Source of the DNA: Strongylocentrotus purpuratus
Lineage: Eukaryota > Echinodermata > Echinoidea > Camarodonta > Strongylocentrotidae
Length of the DNA: 64,000 bases
Direction: 5' to 3'
Assembly (NCBI RefSeq): GCF_000002235.5
Contig: NW_022145599.1
Span: forward strand, 25,318,879 to 25,382,878
Part shown: positions 45,814-55,612 of the stretch, piece by piece
Layout: the number at the start of each line of letters is the position of its first letter
Numbering within the stretch: position 1 is the stretch's first letter
Position numbers and translations under genes: made by a program
Notes under the pieces: generated by a model
Told to the model about the DNA's origin: nothing
The model's database searches: none
Seen by the model: the letters and a program-made list of their open reading frames with translations, nothing else

Positions 45814-47235
45814 CAGTGGTGGATCCAGGGGGGGGGGGGGCGGGGCCCGCCCCCCCCCCCCGGCAAAAAAAAAAGAAGGAAAAAAAAAAGGAAATAAAAG
45901 GCGAAAGATATCAAAGGTATCAAAATATGCTCATCTGACCTTAGTTAAATGCCTAAAACCCCTTAACTTCCGTGGGCTCTGCTCCCTGGACCACACCTAG
46001 GGCCCTAAGGCGAATGGCTGGATGATAATCTGACGGTAATTTAATGCTTAAAACCCCTGAGCTTCTGGGGTCTCGGCCCCCTGGACCTCGCGCCAATTAG
46101 TGTCCTGCCAGTGTCATAAGGTATCAAAATATGTGCATCTGACCGCAATTAACTGCCTAAAACCCCTGATTTCCGGGGCTCCACCCCCTGGACCCCACGC
46201 CAATTCGTGACCTGTCAGTGTCACAAATAAGGTATAAAATTATGCTCATCTGACGATAAATTGATGTATAAACCTCTAAGCTTCTAAGGGCTCCGCCCTC
46301 TGGACCAAACACCAATAAGTGTCCTGCCAGTGGCAAAAATAAGGTATCATAATATGCTCATCTGAAAGTAATTTATTGCCAAGAACCCCTGAATTCCGGG
46401 GGGCGTCACCCATTCGACCCCACCAGGGGCCCTAAGGCGGGCCCCTGCGTGCTTGTCTGACCGTGATCTATTGCCTAACACCCCTGAGCCTCCGGGGGCT
46501 CCGCCTCCTGGACCCTACGCCAATTCGTGACCTGCCAGTGTCACAAATAAGGTATAAAAATATGCTCATCTGACCGTAATTTATTGCCCAAACCCCTGAT
46601 TTCCGGGGGCTCCACCCCTGGACCCCACGCCAATTTGTGACCTGTCTGTGTCACAAATAAGGTATCATAATATGCTCATCTGACAGTAATTTATTGCCAA
46701 GAACTCCTGACGATAATTTAATGTATTAAACCCCCGAGCTTCTGGGGCTTCGCCCCTGGACCCCACGCCAATTCGAGACCTGTCAGTTACACAAATAAGG
46801 TATAAAATATGCTTATCTGACGATAATTTAATGTATAAAACCTCTAAGCTTCTTGGGGCTCCGCCCCCTGGACCCCACCCCAATTCGTGACCTGCCAGTG
46901 TCACAAATAAGGTATAAAAATATGCTCATCTGACCGTTATTTATTGCCCAAAACCCCTGGGCTTCCGGGGGCTCCGCCCCCCGGAAGCCCAGTCAATTCG
47001 TGATTGCCAGTGTCACAAATAAGGTATAAAATTATGCTCATCTGACGATAATTTGATGTATAAAACCCCTGAGCTTCTGAGGGCTCCGCCCTCTGGGAAA
47101 AAAACCCGTGTAAAAACCCGTTAATTTTACCTTTTTTTCACTGAGCGAAATATTAACCGGCAGGATTTTCAAATTTCAGCACACTAAATTTCAAATTTGG
47201 GCCCCCAACCCTAAGAAATCCTGGATCCGCGCCTG
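45814..47235 (+). mobile_element. hAT-type element packed with 110-bp tandem repeats
   Basis: The ends CAGTGGTGGATCCAGG and CCTGGATCCGCGCCTG are inverted repeats; flanks CATTGAGG and CATTGTGG are an 8-bp target duplication with one mismatch. Inside are about 11 units of roughly 110 bp (see the repeat entry). No transposase. The other two duplicated blocks lack it: the matching region near 50920 reads AAATTGTGGTTAATTCAACA. Confidence 0.85.
45925..47097 (+). repeat. Tandem repeat array, about 11 x 110 bp
   Basis: Each unit carries ATATGCTCATCTGAC, a TAATTTATTGCC or TAATTTAATG variant, AAAACCCCTGA, a GGGGGCTCCGCCCCCTGGAC hairpin-prone box, GCCAATTCGTGACCTG and CAGTGTCACAAATAAGGTAT. Units differ by about 10-20 percent and one or two are shortened. 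Confidence 0.88.
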
Positions 47236-47630
47236 CATTGTGGTTCATTTAACAAGACACGGTGCTATACTGACCTATACGGATCACTACACTTATTTAC
47301 AGTGAACTTTATTCTGCCTGTATACACTTGGTCTTATAGATAACCTATAGTATCTTGATCTTTATTTGTTTAATTGACCATTATATACATAGCACTCATC
47401 TGCCGGCATATACGTAAAGCACTTCAAACAGGTCTACACAGAACATTATATATTTACTGCACGAAAGGACGTTCTTTGAATTTGTTCTGCATTGGATTGG
47501 GCAACATAATCAGCATCTATAGCTAGCTTCGTCATCATAATTATATTATGGTGCTTGATAGGTGAAATATATGAACTTTCTTTAGCATCAGAATAATTTG
47601 TTTGCCGTTCAGCATCAACTATATAACGAC

Positions 47631-48188
47631 ATGTTTCAGAGCAAGCTTGTGACAATTTGTATAGGAATCGCACTTGGCATTTGTTTTGCGATCTCTACCA
47701 GTTATGTCTTCAAACAGAACATTTCGATCTTCAAGTTCAACATCCCGCCAGATCTGCCGGATTGCGAACGCTTACTGTTTGTCTTCCGGTGCCTTGCTTT
47801 CTCTGCCTTGCCCCTCCTGGGTGCCGTTTTCAACGTTCTCCGCTTTCGAGGCACGAACTTGGAAACCCTGGGAGCCGACCCCATAGCACCTGTGGCTCAT
47901 TCTCTCAGGGGCTTCAAGACTTCCGAGAGGATTCTGCAGAACACTCTCGAGCAGTCTGCTCTGCATGTATTCGCAGTCTTGGCTCTTGCTTCGTGCGTTG
48001 ATGTGGACCAGCTCTATATCATCCCGTGCCTGGTCCTGCTATTCAACATTGGACGCCTTTCATTCGCTGTTGGATACCACTACAATCCTCTCTACCGTTC
48101 ATTTGGATTCGCTGTTACCTTCCTTCCAACCATGGCTGGATTCGCCTATGGTCTCTTCACCATTCTATCCCGTGGACTCACCATCTAA
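47631..48188 (+). CDS. MAPEG-family, TMEM79-like membrane protein, subtype B (B2)
   Basis: Single-exon ORF of 185 aa from the ATG that aligns with the other B genes (MFQSK); an in-frame upstream ATG at 47598 would add 11 residues but lies in the shared promoter-like flank, so I did not choose it. Motifs as in B1: DLPDCERLLFVFRCLAFSALP, ETLGADPIAPVAHS, SERILQNTLEQ, DQLYIIPCLVLLFNIGR. All three B genes share near-identical coding DNA. It stands behind an A relic rather than an intact A gene, and a tandem-repeat-bearing hAT-type element (45814-47235) sits about 395 bp upstream of its start, so its distal regulation may differ from that of B1 and B3. Confidence 0.82.
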   Translation: MFQSKLVTICIGIALGICFAISTSYVFKQNISIFKFNIPPDLPDCERLLFVFRCLAFSALPLLGAVFNVLRFRGTNLETLGADPIAPVAHSLRGFKTSERILQNTLEQSALHVFAVLALASCVDVDQLYIIPCLVLLFNIGRLSFAVGYHYNPLYRSFGFAVTFLPTMAGFAYGLFTILSRGLTI

Positions 48189-48842
48189 TTGATCTTCACA
48201 CATAACATGCTTAGATATTATAAAACCAATAGTTATGGAAAGTTAGTACATGTATTCGTGATTTGTTGATACTTGAAGGTAGAACATTGTGATTATTTTT
48301 TTTACTTCCCGGTGCCATTGATAGAATCACTCATAATGCAGTCGATATTGAAAAGAACCCTTAAACATAATAGTAGTTCGGGGGAAGTGCAAACATTACT
48401 TTCTCCAAGCATTTAAATCAAAACTGCTAAATGATTGGATCAACTTAAATTACAACGATGTGATATGAATTCTTTGAAGTAAATTTGTCATTTAAATTAC
48501 TGACTTGGTATTTGCATGAATTTACGAAACTTTGGTTTATGTTCCGAATTTTCTCGTAAAAGTAATAATATTAACCGTTGTGTAGCGCAAATAGTAATAA
48601 TAAAATCATTTATGAGATTTTTGAAGCATTTTCACTTAGGATTACTTAGGCATTTAATAAATTGTTTTTAGCACAAATTTCGAATCATTTTTTAATACAT
48701 TATATTTTCAAATTAAAACCTTGCCTTTTCATTTATTCTCTGTGGTAATAAGTGTCTTATGAAAATAATGTTAACAAAGAAAGGTAGAAAATCAAGAGAG
48801 ATGGCTTAATAGGAATACACAAATAATTAAATGAAGAGGACA

Positions 48843-48885
<43 letters not shown>

Positions 48886-49121
48886 CTATAGAGAGAGGAA
48901 GGGGAGACAAAATTCTGCCACTGCGATTCAGAGCCGATTTAACTTTTCTTCCACCAATAAAGTTTGAAATCTCTTGAAAGTTAGATTTTCTTATTGAAAT
49001 GATTATTCAGATTCTCGATTATTTAGATTATCCATCTTTTAATCTTCATATCTCCCCAAATTTGTGACTTAAATGGATCGCAATTGAATCGTGTAAAGTC
49101 GAAAAGCACACCGCACACCAA

Positions 49122-49443
49122 TAGGGACTTTTCGATTTGCACGACGAGAACGTGGACGTCACATGTGACTGTCAGTGCCAGGCGCGTACGCAGGGGGGGG
49201 GGGGGGGGGGGGGGGATTACCCCCCCTTGAGTTTTTTGTATGTGTATGTTTTGTGTATGTTTTCTGTCAAACCCCCCCTTTTTATTTATTTATTTATTTA
49301 TTTTTTAAATAAAAAAAAAAAAAAAAAAAAAAATGCCAAGGCTGACCTAAAATAGGTGACCTTACCCCCCCCCCAACGGAACAAAATGTCAAATGTTCAA
49401 ATTTCGAGACCCCCCCCCCCCAAAAAAAAAAAAAAATCCTCTT

Positions 49444-49476
<33 letters not shown>

Positions 49477-49642
49477 CTTATTCAGCGGCTGGCTGAGTCG
49501 TTGCGAAATTTTTGGCCCGATTCTAAACTCCCCCACCCCCCCCCCCCCCCCCCCCACCTTGAAAAAATCCTGCGTACGCCACTGGTCAGTGCCTTACAAG
49601 AAAGTCACATGTCCACGTCCACGCAAATCGAGAATTCCCTAA
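49122..49642 (+). mobile_element. Foldback repeat M5, split by a hAT-type MITE
   Basis: TAGGGACTTTTCGATTTGCA, CGTGGACGT and CACATGTGAC on the left mirror GTCACATGTCCACG, CGCAAATCGAGAATTCCCTA on the right. Without the nested element it would be about 107 bp. A relative lies at 54006-54122. Confidence 0.75.
49179..49584 (+). mobile_element. hAT-type MITE with perfect 8-bp target duplication GTCAGTGC
   Basis: Inverted ends CAGGCGCGTACGCAGG and CCTGCGTACGCCACTG. The target duplication GTCAGTGC at 49171-49178 and 49585-49592 is exact. The interior is homopolymer-rich (G, A and C runs). Same family as 39658-39953. It has landed inside an older foldback repeat (49122-49642). Confidence 0.9.
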
Positions 49643-49679
49643 TAATACACATGACCTGAACCTTTGATCCATGATACCT

Positions 49680-49762
49680 CGGTCACACCACCAAACCCCG
49701 CACCAAACTTCACACCGGTTCCGTGTGTGATAGTCTGGTATTGGTTTCCTTGGTGTGAGTGG
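49680..49762 (+). repeat. Short foldback repeat upstream of A2 (M7)
   Basis: Counterpart of 40058-40140, with the same flank GACCTGAACCTTTGATCCAT on its left. It lies about 300 bp before the A2 start, against about 1.9 kb for A1. Confidence 0.8.
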
Positions 49763-49892
49763 GGCATAGTGCATTGCACCTCCGCTGTATGTATAATGGT
49801 CTTGTTTATTTTGGCATGGCCTATCGGACATGACATACTGTCGTCTGCAGCCAATGAAGTTTGAAGCGTTTTGTTCATCCGTACAGCATGCA

Positions 49893-49900
49893 TATATAAA
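49893..49900 (+). promoter_or_regulatory. Probable TATA box of A2
   Basis: TATATAAA sits 158 bp before the ATG of A2 in the flank shared with A1, followed by AGCGGAATCGC and a TTCATT initiator-like sequence roughly 30 bp downstream. Confidence 0.7.
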
Positions 49901-50057
49901 GCGGAATCGCAAATTTCTGCTTATAGTTCATTGTATGCACGATTACGGTTGCCTCCTGTAGACATTCAGGAATCAATATACAGTCCATATAGAGTGGAAG
50001 TTTGACATCATTCCCGGCATCATTCCTTCTTAATGTTACTTTGAACTAACACTCAAC

Positions 50058-50603
50058 ATGTTCAGTAGCAAGCAATGGACAATAATGATACAGGTATCAG
50101 CGAGCGCGTGTTTTGTGATCCCTGTTCGCTATGTCTTCAAAGAGAACTTTGCAAGCTTCCCGCCAGAGCTTTCTGATGGCGAACGTTTCAAATTTGTCTT
50201 TCGCTGTCTGGCCTTCTCCTCCCTGCCTCTCTTTGCCGCCGTGAGAAAAGTCGCCAGTGTCAGATTCTCTAACATGGAGACCCTTGGTGCGGATCCCATA
50301 GCTCCTGTAGCGCCCTCTCAGAAGGCTTTCAAGATTGCCGAGAGGGTTCTGCAGAACACCCTTGAACAGACCCTGCTGCATGTAATGACGATCTTGGCAC
50401 TCGCTTCGAGCATCGAAGTGGACCAGCTCTATATCATTCCGTGCATGGTTCTGCTCTTTTGCATCGGTCGTTTTGTCTACTACGTTGGGTACAGCTACGA
50501 TCCGTTGTACCGGGGTTTTGGATTCGGGACAACCTGGTTACCTACGTTGATTGGTTTTTCCTACGGTCTCTTCATCATAGCCTCACGTGCACTCTTCGGA
50601 TAA
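50058..50603 (+). CDS. MAPEG-family, TMEM79-like membrane protein, subtype A (A2)
   Basis: Single-exon ORF of 181 aa, the partner of A1. Most differences cluster in the last two helices (FVYYVGYSYDPLYRGFGFGTTWLPTLIGFSYGL against FVFSVG..STTVMPTYVGFSYAL in A1), while the loop with ETLGADPIAPVAPSQKAFKIAER and LQNTLEQ is unchanged apart from one I/V. A TATATAAA box lies 158 bp upstream of the ATG, and AATAAA lies at 50717. The upstream flank matches that of A1 from about 49820 onward. Confidence 0.82.
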   Translation: MFSSKQWTIMIQVSASACFVIPVRYVFKENFASFPPELSDGERFKFVFRCLAFSSLPLFAAVRKVASVRFSNMETLGADPIAPVAPSQKAFKIAERVLQNTLEQTLLHVMTILALASSIEVDQLYIIPCMVLLFCIGRFVYYVGYSYDPLYRGFGFGTTWLPTLIGFSYGLFIIASRALFG

Positions 50604-50716
50604 CATCCTCACCTGAAAATCATTGAAAATAATTACCACGTTGATCACTGGCAATTTGAAACTTTAAAGAATTAATAATCTTAATGCGCGGCTCGTCAGC
50701 CGATGCCATGGTAACG

Positions 50717-50722
50717 AATAAA
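50717..50722 (+). terminator. Polyadenylation signal of A2
   Basis: AATAAA in the string AACGAATAAATGCATC, 114 bp past the stop, aligned with the signal of A1. Confidence 0.65.
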
Positions 50723-51325
50723 TGCATCAATAGGATCATGTAATGCTGAGGTATAGAAACATGACTGCTCATTAAGGCTCTGTGTAGGCTTATAGTGAAT
50801 ATATAATGTTAAAGCATTATTGTGATTGATACGAACTTTTACGAGCTCAAAAAAGATAACTGTGTCCCGAACCAAAATTGTGACAACTTTAAAAATAGAA
50901 CTTGGAAGGGATCAAGCAAATTGTGGTTAATTCAACAAGACACGGTGCAGACCTATATATATATATATATACAGATCACTTCACTGAATAATTCACAATG
51001 AGCTTTATTCTGCTTGAATACACTTAATCTTAGATAGCCTATAGTATCTCGATCTTTTTTTTTGTTTAGTTGACCATTATATACATAGCACTCGTCCACC
51101 GGCATACCGGATACGTACACTTTGAACAGGTCTTTACACTGAACATTATATCTTTACTGCACGAAGGTAATTCACACGTTCTTTGAATTTATTCTGCATT
51201 GGATGAGGCAACATAATCAGCTTCTGCGTCATCATATGGCCCTTGATAGAAATTGATATATGAAATATATGAACTTTCTTTAGCATTACTGTAATTTTGT
51301 TTGCCGTCCAGCATCAACTAACGAC

Positions 51326-51883
51326 ATGTTTCAGAGCAAGTTCGTGACCATTTGTATAGAAATCGCAATTGGCATTTGTTTTGCGATCTCTACCAGTTAT
51401 GTCTTCAAACAGAACATTTCGATCTTCAAGTTCAACATCCCGCCAGATCTGCCGGATTGCGAACGCTTACTGTTTGTCTTCCGGTGCCTTGCTTTCTCAG
51501 CCTTGCCCCTCATGTGTGCCGTTTTCAACGTTCTCCGCTTTCGAGGCAAGAACTTTGAAGCCCTGGGAGTCGACCCCATAGCCCCTGTGCCGCATTCTCT
51601 CAGGGGATTCAAGACTTCCAACAGGATTCTGCAGAACACTCTTGAGCAGTCTGCTCTGCATGTATTCGCAGTCTTGGCTCTTGCTTCGTGCGTTGATGTG
51701 GACCAGCTCTTTATCATCCCGTGCCTGGTCCTGCTATTCAACATTGGACGCCTTTCGTTCGCTGTTGGATACCACTACAATCCTCTCTACCGTTCATTTG
51801 GATTCGCCGTTACCTTCTTTCCAACCGTTGCTGGATTCGCCTATGGTCTCTTCACCATTGTATCCCGTGGACTCACCATCTAA
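51326..51883 (+). CDS. MAPEG-family, TMEM79-like membrane protein, subtype B (B3)
   Basis: Single-exon ORF of 185 aa, last in the array, 722 bp after A2. It has the same architecture as B1 and B2. Oddities in the signature loop: GVDPIAPVPHS for GADPIAPVAHS, and TSNRILQNTLEQ, where the acidic residue before RILQN that is Glu in the other four copies has become Asn. If that Glu matters for catalysis or trimer contacts, B3 may be drifting in function. A stop codon and GA-rich 3' flank comparable with B1 and B2 follow. Confidence 0.82.
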   Translation: MFQSKFVTICIEIAIGICFAISTSYVFKQNISIFKFNIPPDLPDCERLLFVFRCLAFSALPLMCAVFNVLRFRGKNFEALGVDPIAPVPHSLRGFKTSNRILQNTLEQSALHVFAVLALASCVDVDQLFIIPCLVLLFNIGRLSFAVGYHYNPLYRSFGFAVTFFPTVAGFAYGLFTIVSRGLTI

Positions 51884-52680
51884 TTAATCATCACACATAG
51901 CATGCTTATATATATTATTAAACCAATCATTATAGAATGTTACTAAATGTATTTGTGATGTCTTGATACTTGAAGGTAGAACATTGTGATTTTTTTAATT
52001 TTTTACTTCCCGGTGCAATTGATAGAATCACTCATAATGCAGTCGATATTAAAAAATAAAAAACTTAAAACATAATAGTAGTTCGGGGAAGTGCAAAATG
52101 ACTTAGTCCAAGCATTCAAATCGAACTGCTAAATGGTTCGATCAAATTAAATTACATCAATGTGATATCGAATTCTTCGAAGTATTTTATAAATAAGCTC
52201 ATTGTACAGATTGACATTTCTCAATTTGTCATTTAAATTACTGAATTGATATTTGGGTTTACGAATCTTTGGTTAACGTTTCGAATTTTCCCGTAAAAGA
52301 AAAGTAATAATATTAATGGTAGTTGGGTAAGGCAAATATTAATAAAAACATCGTTATGGGATTTCTGAAGCATATATTAATAACTAAGGCATATTTTATA
52401 TATTGTTTTTCAGCAAAACTTTCCAATTAATTTTAAATACGTTATATTTTCAAATTAAAAACTTACCTGTTCATTTACTCTCTGTGGTAATAAGTGTCTT
52501 ATGAAAATAAATTTAACTAAGAAAGGTAGAAAATCAAGAGAGAGGACAAGAGAGAGAGAGAGAGAGAAGGGACAAGCAGTGATATATGACAAGAGAGAGA
52601 GAGAAAGAGAGATAACGGAAACGCAGAGAAAGGAAATAGAGAAATAGAGAGACGGTTAACAAAGGAAGACAAATATGGAG

Positions 52681-52732
<52 letters not shown>

Positions 52733-52856
52733 GGAGACAAAAGCCTGTCACTGCGATTCAGAGCGATCTAACTTTTCTTATTCTTACTTGTTATGACTAT
52801 TCAGATTCTCGATTATTCATGTTTTAATCTTCACATCTCCCCGAATTTTTACCCAC

Positions 52857-53076
52857 AATAGGCCATTTTCGTAATTTAACCACATTTAATGCATACGTCT
52901 TTGTGAAGTGCCTCAGGAAGGACAAACATGGGTTGACCTATCTAGCAACACTATGCAGTTTGCATTATGACTATTGAAATACCATTATTCTTATCAGGTG
53001 AATGAAATAATTTGTATTGAGGCACTTCACAAAGACTTATGCATTAAATTTTGTTATATTACGAAAATAGCCTATT
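52857..53076 (+). mobile_element. 220-bp foldback MITE M6
   Basis: AATAGGCCATTTTCGTAAT, TTTAATGCATA and TCTTTGTGAAGTGCCTCA on the left are mirrored by TGAGGCACTTCACAAAGA, TATGCATTAAA and ATTACGAAAATAGCCTATT on the right: arms of about 58 bp with few mismatches. A decayed relative appears at about 23975-24110 in SPATA20 intron 13. Confidence 0.88.
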
Positions 53077-53365
53077 GGATCGTTGAGGACCAGCCATAAA
53101 CGAAATACTTCATGCATGGCTGATTATCAACGAAACGGACTTAAATCTTTTGCCAATTCTGTTTGTTGCTACGGCGGGCAGCCAGTGAAAACGAATTCGT
53201 TTTTTAAATCAAATTATGGAAATGCAAACATTACTTTAAACGAACAGAACTTTGTTATTCCTGGCTCATTTTTCCTGATTGAGGTGTCATATGAAAGGGC
53301 AGATGAAATTAAACTCTTCTAGTCAGAGCAAAAGCCGATTCGGCTTCAAGACGTAGACACTAGAC

Positions 53366-53995
53366 CAGGCCTTCTCAACTGGCGGCGCTTTCGGTCAGTC
53401 GGAGTGGCGCGCGACTGTTTTAACAACATAAAAACATAAAGAAAGAAAATATAGGCCTATATTTAAGAATTAAATACTCAGCTAAATCAAGAAGTCGCAG
53501 TCGAATTTGAGCCCAAAATGCCTGCTTAACAAACAGGAAGAAAGGGGAATTTATCGTTTATTACCATTTCATACTACTCTAAACCTAAGCTCTGAACAAC
53601 AATTAGCTTGCCAATCTCTGGAAACATCTTGTTTTTGCTTGTTTGATTTTCACTTTTATTTATTTGACATTTCCCGTGTTTATAGCACAAAAAAATACTA
53701 CATATAAATTTACCTACAGTGTAATTGAACCCGGGAATTGTACTAATTTTTTAACATCAATATGAAATCATGATTGATTATATTGTGGAATGAAATGATG
53801 TTAAAATATGCCCCATTTGGGCCTTTAGAAAGCCCTGAAATCCACCAACTTCAAGGGGCCCCGCCCCCTGCACCCCCATTGGGGTTTTGCCCCTGGAACC
53901 CACCCGTTTTCGGCTCGGTCAAACATACAGGGTGGCACTTCAACTACAAATTCTTTTTGTTTTGGCACTTCTAATAAACTAGTTGAGAAGGCCTG
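53366..53995 (+). mobile_element. hAT-type element, 630 bp, perfect target duplication CACTAGAC
   Basis: CAGGCCTTCTCAACTGG at the left and, reversed, CAGGCCTTCTCAACTAG at the right; both sides carry CACTAGAC (53358-53365 and 53996-54003). The tip resembles hAT/Charlie-type termini (CAG-x-x-x-TTCTCAA). Open frames inside are short. The right part has a GGGGCCCCGCCCCCTGCACC box similar to the tandem units at 45.9-47.1 kb. Confidence 0.9.
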
Positions 53996-54005
53996 CACTA
54001 GACAA

Positions 54006-54122
54006 TAGGGACTTTTAGATTCGCGTGGACTGATACGTGTGACGTCCATTCAAGGCAGTGCATTAAAACGACGTCGACCGCAGCAATCCCCATTGTCTTC
54101 GTACGAATCTAAAATTCCTAAT
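54006..54122 (+). mobile_element. Foldback repeat M5, intact copy
   Basis: The ends TAGGGACTTTTAGATTCG and CGAATCTAAAATTCCTA mirror each other across 117 bp, and the left end matches the copy at 49122. It directly follows the target duplication of the hAT-type element ending at 53995. Confidence 0.75.
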
Positions 54123-54353
54123 TTCACTTCTAATCTGAGCCGATTTAGCTTTTCTTCCACCAATCCATTGGGATTTTGATTATATTATTCATAGGACCAT
54201 TCGGATTCTCGACCATTTAGAGTTAACCATGCATGTTTGAATGTTCATATAAAATGCTATCGCAAATTCTTCCAAAATCGGACCGCGCTAGTCAGGGCGG
54301 ATCCAGCCGGCGGCAAGAGAGAGAAGGGGGGGGGGGGGAGCCAAATTTTAGAA

Positions 54354-54630
54354 AATATTTAGCGGCGAATCAGCCAGCTGGGCTACAGACAATGTGGTAT
54401 CAGCACAGTAACATCGGGTATTTTTATAGAGGCATTCCAAAATGACATTCTGTATTCATAATATACGCATAATACAACTGATCTTTATTATTTCTTAACG
54501 GTGACATAATGGCTTCTTCTCCCCCTGCAAACAAAAAAGAAAACAAACTTATTTAATAAAAGGATCATGCGACAAATAATCAATGTGATTCAAATTGATG
54601 CAAAGATTTTTTTGAATAAGCAATGCTTTT
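54354..54630 (+). repeat. Tandem duplication, 287-bp period, copy 1
   Basis: Runs from AATATTTAGCGGCGAATCAG to AATAAGCAATGCTTTT. Copy 2 (54641-54916) is nearly identical, with only a handful of substitutions and one short indel, so the event is recent. Confidence 0.92.
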
Positions 54631-54640
54631 CTAATTCTAC

Positions 54641-54916
54641 AATATTTAGCGGCGAATCAGCCAGCTGGGCTACAGACAATGTGGTATCAGCACAGTAACA
54701 TCAGGTATTTTTATAGAGGCATTCCAAAATGACATTCTGTATTCATAATATAAGCATAATGCAACTGATCTTTATTATTTCTTAACGGTGACATAATGGC
54801 TTCTTATCCCCTGCAAACAAAAAAGAAAACAAACTTATTTAATAAAAGGATCATGCGACAAATAATCAATGTGATTCAAATTGATGCAAAGATTTTTTTG
54901 AATAAGCAATGCTTTT
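54641..54916 (+). repeat. Tandem duplication, 287-bp period, copy 2
   Basis: Second copy of 54354-54630, starting with the same AATATTTAGCGGCGAATCAG. Both contain TTTCTTAACGGTGACATAAT and AAAGGATCATGCGACAAATA. The left neighbour of copy 1 is a truncated hAT-like end (CAGGGCGGATCCAGC, 54293). Confidence 0.92.
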
Positions 54917-55534
54917 CACCAAAATCTTCTTTGTAAAAACGACTTTTAAAAATCTCAGCCAATTCTGCCACTGTGCTGTAAGATCACTTTCAGATTCGGC
55001 GGAGAAGTGTATTCTTTAAAGACCTTGACCGGAGCAGAGCATGATATAGACAAATTATATACCTACGGACTCGTGAATATTTACTGAATATGAAAATGCA
55101 AACTTCTCGAGATTCCACGGCCTCTGAAAGAAGTATTTAGCATCCGAACCCCAGGATTCACGGATTTGAGAGGGGCACCCCGGAGATTTAGTTTCGGCTG
55201 CGCTAGCCGGTGGCCGTTTCTACCCGTTTCTGATGACGTCATATCGTGTAGGTTATTTGGCCACTCGGTATAGCATCTGGTTCTTCGCATAGTGGTCGGT
55301 ATGTGAAGTTTTCTTCTCTCTTTTTTTGTTGTTGTAAATATCAATGTCGAAGCTGTACTTGGACATTTTACGATTAGAATGTTGACATTTTATATCTGTA
55401 TTAATTTCACGCTACGTAATATGGAATATCAACCCCAAATTTCCACTAAATTAGATTGAAACGAATCATTTGCCCGCGCTGCTGGCTGCCTGCCTCGGTC
55501 TGCTATTGCACAACTTTCAGCAATCTATCGCTGA

Positions 55535-55612
55535 GCCTCGCGAGAGCACTCGGGCCGCGGCCGGCCCGGCCTGACTTGCCGCGCCGTGTCATGCTGGTGG
55601 TCGTGGAATATT
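55535..55612 (+). promoter_or_regulatory. CpG-rich patch, possible promoter of the THAP-type gene
   Basis: Strongly GC- and CpG-rich (CTCGCGAGAGCACTCGGGCC, then GCGGCCGGCCCGGCCTGACT) in otherwise AT-rich DNA, about 1 kb upstream of the first coding exon at 56626, which begins after a splice acceptor and so needs an upstream exon. Position and composition only; no initiator was identified. Confidence 0.35.

Noticed and set aside
55081..55344. 87-codon minus-strand frame
   Set aside because: No recognisable motif, splice partner or repeat relationship; likely chance.
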